64,000 nucleotides of DNA from assembly GCA_014584575.1 (NCBI GenBank), contig JACTMP010000063.1, positions 157,005 through 221,004 on the forward strand, written 5' to 3'. Source of the DNA: Chloroflexota bacterium (lineage in GTDB: Bacteria; Chloroflexota; Anaerolineae; Promineifilales; Promineifilaceae). Positions 37,557-45,898 of the stretch are shown here, piece by piece. Both the position numbers and the translations under genes were made by a program. The notes below the pieces were generated by a model. That model saw only the letters and a list, made by a program, of their open reading frames with translations. It was not told the origin of the DNA and did no database searches. Position 1 is the first letter of the stretch, and each line of letters begins with the position of its first letter.

Positions 37557-38021
37557 ATGAAGGTAGTTGGCAAGAAAATCGTCGCCCAAAACAAACGGGC
37601 TAACTTTGAATATGAACTACTGACGAAGTATGAGGCCGGGTTGGTGCTGCAAGGGACGGAGATCAAATCCATTCGCAATAACCAGGTGAGCTTGCAGCGC
37701 AGCTACATCCAGGCGCGGGACGGCGAGTTGTGGCTGGTGGAGGCGCATATTGCCGAGTACAAACACGGCAACCGTGAAAATCATGACCCGGTACGGCCGC
37801 GTAAACTGCTGCTGAAACGGCGGGAGATCAGCCATATTCTGGATAGCTTGCAGCAAAAGGGCCTCACCTGTGTGCCCACCATGTTGTATCTGAAAGACGG
37901 CCGTGCCAAAATCGAAATCGCCCTGGCGCGGGGCAAAAGATTGCATGACAAACGTGACTCCCTCGCCAAACGTGACTCCGAACGCCAGGTGGAACGCGCT
38001 CTGCGCGAGAAATATCGGTAG
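37557..38021 (+). CDS. smpB: SsrA-binding protein
   Basis: Delivers tmRNA to stalled ribosomes for trans-translation. 154 residues with the family core (NKRANFEYEL, GLVLQGTEIKSIR, YKHGNRENHDPVRPRKLLL) and a basic C-terminal tail (KRDSERQVERALREKYR) that enters the mRNA channel. The ssrA gene often neighbours smpB, but I could not see it in the following 90 bases. Confidence 0.96.
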   Translation: MKVVGKKIVAQNKRANFEYELLTKYEAGLVLQGTEIKSIRNNQVSLQRSYIQARDGELWLVEAHIAEYKHGNRENHDPVRPRKLLLKRREISHILDSLQQKGLTCVPTMLYLKDGRAKIEIALARGKRLHDKRDSLAKRDSERQVERALREKYR

Positions 38022-38096
38022 GGGCGGCTCTTGTACCCGCCCAGTCGAGGGCGAGCCTGCTCAGTCGAGGGCGACCACAAGGGTCGCCCCTACGTG
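38022..38096. repeat. GGGGCGA/TCGCCCC repeat after smpB
   Basis: Direct copies of CAGTCGAGGGCGA and outward GGGGCG...CGCCCC arms. Related in composition to 47971-48034. Confidence 0.6.
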
Positions 38097-38107
38097 TGGA
38101 TTTCGGT

Positions 38108-39358
38108 TTACGGATTACGGCCGTCATATTCCGCCGAAGCCAGACGAATACACGCCGCCACCACCGTCATCGCCTGTTCCACTTCGGCGACGGGGGGGCG
38201 GCTGGGGGCCAGGCGGATGTTGCGGTTGTGGGGGTCACGGCCGTAGGGATACGTGGCCCCCGCCGGTGTCAGCGAGACGCCGGCCTCGTTTGCCAGCGTC
38301 ACCACCCGGTCGGCCACCGGGCGCGCCGTGTCCAGGCTGACAAAGTAACCGCCCTTTGGCTCCGTCCAGGTTGCCAGGCCAGAATCCCCCAATTCCTGGG
38401 ATAACACGCGATATACAGCTTCAAACTTGGGCCGCAACAGGTTGGCATGTTCCTGCATCAGGCCGGGCAGACCACCAGGGTACGTCTGCAAAAAGCGCAC
38501 ATGGCGGTACTGCTCCACCTTGTTTGGGCCAATGGATTGGGCGCCCATCAGGGCAGTGATGTACTTGACATTGGCGACGCTGGTGGCAAAAAAGCCCACA
38601 CCCGCCCCGGCGAAGGTGATTTTGGAAGTGGAACCATACACGTATACCCGGTCGGGATGCCCGGCGGCGGCGCACAGGCGCAGCAGGTTGGGCGGGGCGG
38701 GATAGTCGTCGGTGAGGTGGTGGACGCGATAGGCGTCGTCGGCCAGGATGGTGAAGTCGGGCACGGCCGTGACCATGCCTGCTAACCGCTGCGCTACCTC
38801 GTTGGTAATTGTCTCGCCGGTGGGGTTGCTGTAGGTGGGCACAAAAAAGATACCTTTGATGGTTGGGTCGCTTTTGGCCAGCCGTTCCACGGCGTCCATG
38901 TCTGGGCCATCGGGCGTCATCGCCACCGTCACCATATCAATGCCCAACTTTTCCAGCAGGAAAAAGTGGCGATCATAACCGGGCACAGTCACAATCATTT
39001 TGGGCTTTTCTTGTGCCCACGGCCGTGGGCTGTCTTTTAGGCCGCGCAGCATAGCCCACATCAACGTATTCGCCATCAGTTCCAGGCTGGCGTTATTCCA
39101 CACCACCATCTCTTCCGGCTGCGCATCCAGCATGGCGGCAAAGAGGGCGCGCGCCTCCGGCAGCCCGGCCACGCCGCCCGGATAGTTGCGAATGTCTATG
39201 CCGCCCGGCGTCACCAGCGTGTCCTCGTTGACAATGGTCAACATCTCATTGGAAAGGTCAAAATCGGCATCGCTGGGTTGGCCGCGCTGCATATTTAGCT
39301 TCAGCCCCATCTTTTTGTAGGCGTCATACTGTTTTTGGTAGGTGTGCAAATCTATCAC
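38108..39358 (-). CDS. Aspartate aminotransferase, class I fold (Ic type)
   Basis: PLP-dependent transaminase, 416 residues, resembling the divergent actinobacterial-type aspartate aminotransferases (Rv3722c-like, from memory). Motifs: LNMQRGQPSDADFDLSN near the N-terminus, VPGYDRHF, PTYSNPTGETI, ADDAYRVHHL, and SSTSKITFAGAG-type PLP-lysine block (YGSTSKITFAGAG). GTG 39358 is chosen because GGAGAG lies 5 bases upstream; an ATG further upstream would add about 22 residues without support. Confidence 0.85.
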   Translation of the reverse strand: MIDLHTYQKQYDAYKKMGLKLNMQRGQPSDADFDLSNEMLTIVNEDTLVTPGGIDIRNYPGGVAGLPEARALFAAMLDAQPEEMVVWNNASLELMANTLMWAMLRGLKDSPRPWAQEKPKMIVTVPGYDRHFFLLEKLGIDMVTVAMTPDGPDMDAVERLAKSDPTIKGIFFVPTYSNPTGETITNEVAQRLAGMVTAVPDFTILADDAYRVHHLTDDYPAPPNLLRLCAAAGHPDRVYVYGSTSKITFAGAGVGFFATSVANVKYITALMGAQSIGPNKVEQYRHVRFLQTYPGGLPGLMQEHANLLRPKFEAVYRVLSQELGDSGLATWTEPKGGYFVSLDTARPVADRVVTLANEAGVSLTPAGATYPYGRDPHNRNIRLAPSRPPVAEVEQAMTVVAACIRLASAEYDGRNP

Positions 39359-39501
39359 TTTTATCTCTCCAGTCAGGATAATATACCGGACATGATGACA
39401 GAGTGGCATCTGATAAGGTGACAAAAAGCCAGGGGTTGACCTTTATCACTATTGCCATTCAGCGTCTTGCCAGCATATGGTAAAATTACCGATTTTTTGG
39501 A

Positions 39502-40590
39502 TTACAAGTTGAACTTGATGTTGATGATGTCTCCGTCCTGGACGTGGTAGGTCTTGCCTTCCTGGCGCATTTTGCCGGCGGCGCGTACCTGGTGCATGTC
39601 ACCCAGGGCGATCAGGTCATCATAATGCACCGTTTCGGCGCGGATGAAGCCTTTGGCCAGGTCGGTATGGATGGCGGCGGCAGCGTCTACGGCCGTCGCT
39701 CCTCGCCCAATCGTCCACGCCCGCACCTCATCTTCCCCCACCGTGAAAAAGGATTGCAGCCCCATCAGGTCATAACTCAGCCGGATGATTTTGTCCAGGC
39801 TCAGTTCGGTGACGCCATACTCCTCCATGAACATCGCCAGCGATTCCTCGTCGCCAGCGGCGCTGAGCTGCGCCAGTTCCATTTCCAGCTTGCCGCGCAA
39901 ATTGGTGACGACGGTATGGGGAACATCGTAGGTCAGCGCCACTTCTGACTGGTCGTCGCCGATGTTAAAGATGAGCACGATGGGTTTGAGCGTCAGCAGG
40001 CCGTAGCCACGCAGGGATTTCAGTTGTTCATCGCTGAGGGGTAGGGTGCGCAACGGCCGTTCCGCCGCCAACGTCTCATTCATCTGCTGAAATAGGGCCA
40101 GTTCTGCCTCCGCTTCCGCCCGGTTCTTAAACGCGCCACGCTGCAAGCCGCCTTCCAGCTTTTCCAGACGCCGCTCCACTGCCCCCAGATCATTGAGGAT
40201 AAATTCCGTGTCTAGCGCCGCCAGATCACGGACAGCATCCACACGGCCGTCGGGATGCGGATGCAGGTCGCTTTCAAAAGCGCGGACGACATGCACAAAA
40301 CCGTCCAACCCGGACAGATGGTTGAGCAGTTCACCGGACAGCCCACCGCCTTCGGTGGCCCCCTTTTTCAGCCCGGCAATGTCGGTATAGGTGATGCGGG
40401 CATACGTAGTCTTTTTGGGGTTGAACATGCCGCTAAGCACATCTACCCGCGCATCATGCACATCTACAACGGCCGTGAGCACATCAAACCGCCCGCCCAT
40501 ACTTTGACCCACCGGCGCATTCCCCTTTGTCAACGCATTAAAAATCGTCGTCTTGCCTGCCCCTGGCAGGCCAATGATGCCTAATTTCAT
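39502..40590 (-). CDS. ychF: Redox-regulated ATPase YchF (OBG family)
   Basis: Conserved translation-associated P-loop protein. 362 residues from MKLGIIGLP: Walker A GLPGAGKTT, G3-like DIAGLKKGA, a coiled-coil insertion (about 130-200) and a C-terminal TGS domain (VRAWTIGRGATAVDAAAAIHTD). The G4 position reads FNIGDD, not NKxD, in keeping with YchF's relaxed nucleotide specificity. Start 40590 is preferred to 40629 by homology. Confidence 0.93.
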   Translation of the reverse strand: MKLGIIGLPGAGKTTIFNALTKGNAPVGQSMGGRFDVLTAVVDVHDARVDVLSGMFNPKKTTYARITYTDIAGLKKGATEGGGLSGELLNHLSGLDGFVHVVRAFESDLHPHPDGRVDAVRDLAALDTEFILNDLGAVERRLEKLEGGLQRGAFKNRAEAEAELALFQQMNETLAAERPLRTLPLSDEQLKSLRGYGLLTLKPIVLIFNIGDDQSEVALTYDVPHTVVTNLRGKLEMELAQLSAAGDEESLAMFMEEYGVTELSLDKIIRLSYDLMGLQSFFTVGEDEVRAWTIGRGATAVDAAAAIHTDLAKGFIRAETVHYDDLIALGDMHQVRAAGKMRQEGKTYHVQDGDIINIKFNL

Positions 40591-40624
40591 GGTAATCCTT
40601 TTAAGTATAAGTTGTTCTGTTGGT

Positions 40625-40761
40625 GGCAATTTGCCGGTCGCCAGAGTCTACCACCTGCCACCTGCCAGAACCCGGCGATTGAAATCGCGGCTACAAGCAG
40701 CAAAGCCCACCTTCGTGGGCTGTATGACAGTCGGCGAAGGCCAACTTTGCTGCCACCTGCC
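40625..40761. repeat. Composite spacer of nested inverted repeats
   Basis: Contains AGCCCACC/GGTGGGCT-like hairpin near 40704-40721 enclosed by GCAGCAAAG (40697-40705) and CTTTGCTGC (40745-40753), plus CCACCTGCC direct repeats at both ends. Lies upstream of ychF and after the lipoprotein gene. Confidence 0.6.
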
Positions 40762-40766
40762 TCGTA

Positions 40767-41813
40767 TCACTCCGCTCGCTCCAACTTCCAATCATCAAAA
40801 AACCAGCCATTGTTCATCAGTGCAAAACGGGCGCGGATGCCAATGCCCAGGCGCACGGTGGCCGGTTCGTTGAGCGTAAACGTAGAGGCGACCTGGTTCC
40901 ATACGCCAAAAGCGGGCATCAGCCAGGGGCCATCGCCGTGGGGGCCAATCATGCGAATTTCACCGGCAAAAGGGTCATCGGAAAAAATTTTGCGGTTGCC
41001 ATCATACGCCATCACCAGATCAGGGTAAGCGCGGATGGTCAACCGGTAGTCGCCTGCCGGCAGGCTGACATCTTGAAGCAGTCGGAAGCTAATCGGGCCA
41101 TTGCCTTTGAAAATCTTGATGGTGTATTGACCATCCTGGATGAACAGGCTGCGTTCACTTTCGGGCAATTGGGTGTGAGGTAAAACACGGGTCTCCGGGC
41201 GATACCATTGATCCCATACCTGTGTACCAAACCCAGTACGACCCTCTTCCCATTCCAGCGTCCATTGATGAGGTAACTGCAATTCGGGTAAACCGTGCAT
41301 ATGATACCATCCCTCTTCAAACGAAGGATTGAGCAGGTATTGGCCGCTAAAAACGGGGGTAGGTGGTAGTTCCACTGGGGGCGGCAGGTTGGTGGGTGGT
41401 GGCGTGGGTGTATCGGTGGATGAAGAGGTGGGTGGTTCGGTGGGCACGGCCGTTGCCGTATGGGTGGGTAGAATGCGTGTGGTGGTGGGTACGGCCGTGT
41501 GCGACCGTGACGCCTTGAGCGGGGGTATTTCCATGCTGGTGGTGGGGATAGGCGTCGAGGTGGGCGGCAGAACCAGTGCCTCGCCAGGCATAGGGGAGAT
41601 GGCCGCGAGTAAGGCCAGTGCGGTGGCCGTGTTCACTGCCGCCTGGGCACGCATCATCTCGGCCGTCCCTGCATGGCCCCCTCCCGCAACATTCACCACT
41701 GGCAGGCGAAGACCAGGCTGGCAGGCCACCAACAACTCCAGAAAAACCAACCACATAACAAGTTTTGCCTGTCTACCACTTAAGAACGTGTGAGAAATGC
41801 TGACCCTGATCAT
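40767..41813 (-). CDS. Putative lipoprotein with Thr/Pro stalk and beta-sandwich domain
   Basis: 348 residues. Signal peptide with lipobox LLVAC, then a Thr/Pro/Ser-rich stalk (about 80-160), then a domain of about 190 residues beginning LLNPSFEEGWYH, a phrase common at the start of jelly-roll carbohydrate-binding modules, ending NNGWFFDDWKLERAE. No catalytic motif. Probably a surface-exposed binding protein; ligand unknown. The start is uncertain (two in-frame ATGs before the signal). Confidence 0.6.
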   Translation of the reverse strand: MIRVSISHTFLSGRQAKLVMWLVFLELLVACQPGLRLPVVNVAGGGHAGTAEMMRAQAAVNTATALALLAAISPMPGEALVLPPTSTPIPTTSMEIPPLKASRSHTAVPTTTRILPTHTATAVPTEPPTSSSTDTPTPPPTNLPPPVELPPTPVFSGQYLLNPSFEEGWYHMHGLPELQLPHQWTLEWEEGRTGFGTQVWDQWYRPETRVLPHTQLPESERSLFIQDGQYTIKIFKGNGPISFRLLQDVSLPAGDYRLTIRAYPDLVMAYDGNRKIFSDDPFAGEIRMIGPHGDGPWLMPAFGVWNQVASTFTLNEPATVRLGIGIRARFALMNNGWFFDDWKLERAE

Positions 41814-41845
41814 GCGATGCAATCGAGTAAGAGGCCGCCACATGA

Positions 41846-42454
41846 CTACAGTTTCACCAATTCCACGACCACAAACGTCAACATACTCAGCACCAGGCCA
41901 ATCAAGAAAGAAACGTAAGCGATACGGATAAAACGATACTTTTTTCGCCCCATATAGATGCCCATTTCGTAAATATCGCGCAGCATCGCCTCGTATGCCC
42001 GGTCGGGGTCATGCAAGATGGGGTCCAGTTCAGTCACCCATTCACTGTATTCCAGGTGGCTAAACGTGCCAAAAAAGAGCAAATTGGTGTGGGGGTCACG
42101 TAAATCAGGCTTTGTGCTCAAATTCAGCTTTGGCATTACCGCATATGCGGCGGCAATAATTGTTACCAGCGACCCGGCAATCAAGACCGTCACCGGCCAG
42201 CGCAGATAGGGGTCTTCCAGGTAGCGAATAGAAATGGTAACGATGACTGAGGCCAGGGTAAACATCATGCTGGCTTTCAAATCGGCCATCTGGCTCAATT
42301 GGGCATGATACGCCCGCGTCTGGCGAAACATCTGATCCAGATGCCCAGACGGGACGATTGGCCGTAATCCCTTGTATTGCTCTTTGTCCGCCTGTGGTGC
42401 GCCTGCCTTAAAGGCGCCCGCCTCTGAGGCGCCATTATCTTTAACCTCTATCAT
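41846..42454 (-). CDS. PycTM-like (DUF5706) membrane protein
   Basis: 202 residues. The family pattern is clear: QMADLKASMMFTLASVIVTI as first membrane helix with the conserved ADxKAS, a second helix (VTVLIAGSLVTIIAAAYAV), NLLFFGTFSHL, then YEAMLRDIYEMGIYMGRKKY leading to a last membrane segment. This family includes the membrane-damaging effector of Pycsar anti-phage systems, which is normally encoded next to a pyrimidine cyclase. No cyclase is adjacent here. GGAGG precedes ATG 42454. The N-terminal about 30 residues come from a GGCGCCT-rich stutter. Confidence 0.65.
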   Translation of the reverse strand: MIEVKDNGASEAGAFKAGAPQADKEQYKGLRPIVPSGHLDQMFRQTRAYHAQLSQMADLKASMMFTLASVIVTISIRYLEDPYLRWPVTVLIAGSLVTIIAAAYAVMPKLNLSTKPDLRDPHTNLLFFGTFSHLEYSEWVTELDPILHDPDRAYEAMLRDIYEMGIYMGRKKYRFIRIAYVSFLIGLVLSMLTFVVVELVKL

Positions 42455-42525
42455 CATAACCTCCAATACAATCCGACCGTCTCCGGTTATTGCTTGCCGC
42501 ACACCAGAAAGTATAATCCCATTTT

Positions 42526-42649
42526 ATGATTGTGTCATTCAAACACAAGGGGCTTGAAAAGTTCTTTGAAGCTGGCAGTGTGGTGAGCTATTACTTTCGA
42601 GTTTGTTGACGGCAAGGCCTATATTGTGAATTACGAGGATTATCACTGA
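42526..42649 (+). pseudogene. higB toxin remnant with internal deletion
   Basis: Starts like HigB (MIVSFKHKGLEKFFEAGS) and, in another frame, ends like HigB (TFEFVDGKAYIVNYEDYH). The middle of the RelE-fold is missing and the frame is broken. Followed by a truncated higA. Confidence 0.7.
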
Positions 42650-42759
42650 TGAGTATGTACGATCCACCCCACCCAGGGGTATTTATCCGGGAAGTGTACC
42701 TGGAAGAATTAAAAATCAGCTCTCGCGCTGTGGCTGCAAAGTTGAAGGTATCTCATTAG
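42649..42759 (+). pseudogene. higA antitoxin remnant
   Basis: Overlaps the higB stop (TGATG). Encodes 36 residues with the HigA opening (DPPHPGVFIREVYLEELKI) and stops in the helix-turn-helix (AAKLKVSH). Too short to be functional. Confidence 0.7.
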
Positions 42760-42814
42760 TTCAGCCGCAACCGCCTTACGCCATCACCCATTCTCAAAAT
42801 CTTCTCTCTTGCTT

Positions 42815-44884
42815 ATGCCCGCTTATGATGTCCCTCTAACCATCATCGTGCCCACACGCAACGAGGCGGCCAACATCGCACCCCTGCTCACCCGGTTGGC
42901 GGCGGCGCTGGGCGACACCCCCTTTAGCGTCCTGTTTGTGGACGACAGCACGGATGATACAGCGCAAGTCATTGCGGACACGGCCGTGACCTTCCCCTTC
43001 CCCATCCACGTTATCGCCCGCCCGCCGCAGCAGCGTAACGGGCTGAGCGGGGCGGTGGTGGATGGCTTCCGCGCTGCCCAGGGGGAGTGGTTGTGTGTCA
43101 TGGATGCCGACTTGCAGCACCCGCCGGAGATGATCCCGGTGCTGTTGGCGCGGGCGCAGGAAGCGGGCGCGGATGTGGTGGTGGGCAGTCGCAAGGCGGG
43201 GCGCTGGGGGCCGTTGGGTCTCAGCCGCAAACGGGCGCTCACTTCCCAGGCGCTTACGCTGCTGGCGCGTATGTGGTTCCCCCGCCTGCTCAAAAATGTC
43301 TCCGACCCGCTGACCGGGCTGTTCCTGGTGCAGCGGCGCGCCATTGACATAGAGGCGCTGCGCCCGGATGGGTTCAAAATTTTGCTGGAGGTTCTCATTC
43401 GTTGTCCGGGGCTGCGGGTGTCGGAGTGCCATTTTGATTTTGCCAACCGCCACGAAGGAGATAGCAAAGCTGATTTCCGCGAAGGGATGCGCTTTTTTCG
43501 TCATTTGCTGCGGCTGCGGGCGACGGCGAACCAGTCGTTCCCCCGCTTGATCCTGGTGGCGGCGGGCAGTGTGGTGTTGGACACGGCCGTGTTCCTCCTC
43601 CTGGTGCAATTCATCCCCTATTGGCTGGCGGCCATTCTCGCCGCCGAACTGTTTATCTGGCTGCGTTTTGCCGTGACGGAGCGGTGGGTGTTGGGTGGTG
43701 GCCATCCCGTAGCCGACTGGCCCTCCTGGCGGCGTTTCTGGCTGCGCAACCAGCTTTCGCTGCTGCTGGTGCGGTTGCCGCTGCTGGTGCTCTTCATTCA
43801 GGTGTGGCAATGGCCGTTGGCGTGGGCGGGGCTGACGGCCGTGCTCATTGAAGGCGGCGCGCGTTACCTGGTGTCCGAACAGTGGGTCTTTTCGCGGGGC
43901 GGCCTGACCATGTGGCAGCCCGGCCTGTTTCGTTATGATCTGCATGGCTTCTTGCAGCTGGAATCGCAGGTGCGGCTGCCGGAACTGGCCTGGTTTGAAA
44001 CGGCGCTGCCGCTGCCCCATGTGGACATGGCCTTGCGTGTAGACCGCCTGGGCACACCCAGCCCGCAGCCGGGGGCCATTACCTATGACGAGCGGCTGAG
44101 CCGTTTTGGATTTGGCGTCGCCATTATGCCCGGCGACTATACCGAGATTGTTATTTCCCCGGCATTGGCCCATGCGCCGTATGCCTTGTATAAATCAGTG
44201 CTGGAACCGGCGCTGCGTTGGGCGCTGGCCCGCCGCGACTGCGCTTTAGTGTATGGCAGTTGTGTGGCCGACGCGGGGCAGGCGCAGTTGATTGTGCCCG
44301 CCGCAGAGCGGGGCAAGACGGAAATGGCGCTGCAAGGGGTGATGGCGGGCAGCCACTTTCTGGCGGATGATTTTGTGATACTGGGGCCGGACGGCCGTGT
44401 CTACGCCTTTCCCAAACCGGTGACGGTGACGCGGGACGTTCTGCGCGCCCTGGGGTCACACCTGGCGCTCTCACGTGGGCAGCGTGGGCGGCTGTGGCTG
44501 CAAAATTTGTTCTATTCGCAGGGGGGTCGGCAAACAGGCATTCAATTGAGCCAGCGCCGCTGGCCCGCCGCCACGTTTAACATCTATTTGCAGCGATTAC
44601 TGCCGCCGCCCAAAATAGCCATCACTCGCCTGCTGCCCCAGGTGGAAATTGACCCGTCGGCGCGGTTGACGGCCGTATACGCCCTGGCTGCCGATGGACA
44701 GTCACTTACCGCCTTGTCTGGCGTGGCGGCGGCGGGTTGGCTGCACCAGCGCACCCAGGCCGCCCAGGGTTTCCCGCCCTACGCTCTGTTGACGGAACAG
44801 CTAAACGAATGGCATGGCGCGGACGGCCGTGCCCTGGAGCAGCGCATTATTAATGAGGCGTTATCCGTGATGCGTGATGCGTGA
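42815..44884 (+). CDS. GT2 glycosyltransferase-GtrA-HprK-like fusion
   Basis: 689 residues in three parts. 1-230: polyprenyl-phosphate-sugar synthase-like GT2 domain (IIVPTRNEAANI, VDDSTDDT, MDADLQHPPE, DPLTGLFLV). 240-370: GtrA-like domain with four hydrophobic helices. 370-689: a domain resembling HPr-kinase/PEPCK-type kinases, with ALVYGSCVADAG, a degenerate P-loop (VPAAERGKTEM) and a Walker B-like FLADDFVIL. GT2-GtrA fusions flip lipid-linked sugars; I do not know the added third domain in this setting. ATG 42815 preferred to TTG 42809. The C-terminal SVMRDA lies in a repeat. A methyltransferase follows. Confidence 0.75.
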   Translation: MPAYDVPLTIIVPTRNEAANIAPLLTRLAAALGDTPFSVLFVDDSTDDTAQVIADTAVTFPFPIHVIARPPQQRNGLSGAVVDGFRAAQGEWLCVMDADLQHPPEMIPVLLARAQEAGADVVVGSRKAGRWGPLGLSRKRALTSQALTLLARMWFPRLLKNVSDPLTGLFLVQRRAIDIEALRPDGFKILLEVLIRCPGLRVSECHFDFANRHEGDSKADFREGMRFFRHLLRLRATANQSFPRLILVAAGSVVLDTAVFLLLVQFIPYWLAAILAAELFIWLRFAVTERWVLGGGHPVADWPSWRRFWLRNQLSLLLVRLPLLVLFIQVWQWPLAWAGLTAVLIEGGARYLVSEQWVFSRGGLTMWQPGLFRYDLHGFLQLESQVRLPELAWFETALPLPHVDMALRVDRLGTPSPQPGAITYDERLSRFGFGVAIMPGDYTEIVISPALAHAPYALYKSVLEPALRWALARRDCALVYGSCVADAGQAQLIVPAAERGKTEMALQGVMAGSHFLADDFVILGPDGRVYAFPKPVTVTRDVLRALGSHLALSRGQRGRLWLQNLFYSQGGRQTGIQLSQRRWPAATFNIYLQRLLPPPKIAITRLLPQVEIDPSARLTAVYALAADGQSLTALSGVAAAGWLHQRTQAAQGFPPYALLTEQLNEWHGADGRALEQRIINEALSVMRDA

Positions 44885-44924
44885 GCCGTGATCCAACGGT
44901 TCACGCATCACGCATCACGCATCA
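44863..44924. repeat. CGTGATG/CATCACG stuttered hairpin
   Basis: CGTGATGCGTGATGCGTGA pairs with TCACGCATCACGCATCACG. It supplies the last codons and stop of the fusion gene and ends just before the methyltransferase ATG. Confidence 0.85.
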
Positions 44925-44928
44925 AAAA

Positions 44929-45621
44929 ATGGACTACCGCAAACCCGTTACCTTTGGCGAAAATTGGTCGGCCAGCCGCTATAAAGTGCTGCCTTATTTT
45001 GCCGTGGAGAAACAGGTGATGCAGCAGCCGGGATCACAGCGGATTCTGGATTTGGGCTGTGCGGCGGGGTGGAATATGAGCCGATTCCGGCAGTACGGCC
45101 GTGCCCCCTTTGGCATTGATGTGGTTCCCGAACGGGTGGCGCTGGCGGCGTTTCATGGCCCGGTGGCCCTTGCCTCTGGTCTGGCGCTGCCCTTCGCCGA
45201 CGCTGCCTTCGATGTCATCTATATCCAACACGTGCTGCACCACATTGGCGACGTGACCCAGGCATTGCGCGAAGTGCGCCGTTGCCTGAAACCGGGTGGG
45301 ACGCTCTTTTTGGTGGAAACGGTGGAGGATAATCCGGTGATTCGCTACGGCCGTCGCCTCTACCCGCGCTGGTTGGGAGATGAAATCAATGCCCCCTTTT
45401 ACTTTGCCGAACTGCAACAGCAATTGGCAGAGGAGGGCTTTCGGGTAGAGCAGGCCAGGCAATACAGCGTCCTCTTCTGGCTGTGGGAGATTTTGCCCGA
45501 CCATCTGCCGTTCATGGAGAAACTCACCCCCCTGGTTGTGCCCCTGGAGCAGCTTTTGATCAAGCTGTTTCGCCGCCAATCGGCCCACGCCTATTTTGTT
45601 GCCATATCCGGCCAAATTTAG
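44929..45621 (+). CDS. Class I SAM-dependent methyltransferase
   Basis: 230 residues from MDYRKPVTFGENW. Methyltransferase fold with motif I ILDLGCAAGWN, acidic residue in FGIDVVPE, motif IV AAFDVIYIQHVLHHI and post-motif LKPGGTLFLVE. Similar to UbiE/Coq5-like and glycolipid-linked methyltransferases; substrate unknown. Directly downstream of the glycosyltransferase fusion, so a lipid or polyprenyl acceptor is plausible. An upstream in-frame ATG (44881) lies in the repeat and is rejected. Confidence 0.85.
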   Translation: MDYRKPVTFGENWSASRYKVLPYFAVEKQVMQQPGSQRILDLGCAAGWNMSRFRQYGRAPFGIDVVPERVALAAFHGPVALASGLALPFADAAFDVIYIQHVLHHIGDVTQALREVRRCLKPGGTLFLVETVEDNPVIRYGRRLYPRWLGDEINAPFYFAELQQQLAEEGFRVEQARQYSVLFWLWEILPDHLPFMEKLTPLVVPLEQLLIKLFRRQSAHAYFVAISGQI

Positions 45622-45703
45622 AATTGTTACGGCCGTTCTTCTCCATTCGCTCTTTACTCCCATTCGCTAATATAATCTGCTTGTCTAGATCGTGAGGTGA
45701 GAC

Positions 45704-45898
45704 ATGAATCAGCAAGAGTTATTTGTCATCATTGAACGTGATGAAGACGGATCTACATTGGGGAAGCGCCACAACTTCGTGCCTGTTAAAGCCAGGAACG
45801 AACCATTGATGATCGGCAGACATTGTTGTTGGTCGGGTTATATCCCCAGGCGTGAGGGTAGTAGTTTTTCATGGCGCTGTATCACTTTGTCTGGCTAG
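45704..45898 (+). pseudogene. Small frame, possibly a decayed HicB-like antitoxin
   Basis: 64 codons. The first 16 residues (MNQQELFVIIERDEDG) look like the opening of HicB-type antitoxins, the rest does not follow the family. The 3' end overlaps the next gene by 28 bases. It may be a relic or a small unknown protein. Confidence 0.3.

Noticed and set aside
38022..38107. tmRNA gene next to smpB
   Set aside because: The stretch contains only GGGGCGA/TCGCCCC repeats; no tag-reading frame or tRNA-like ends were seen.
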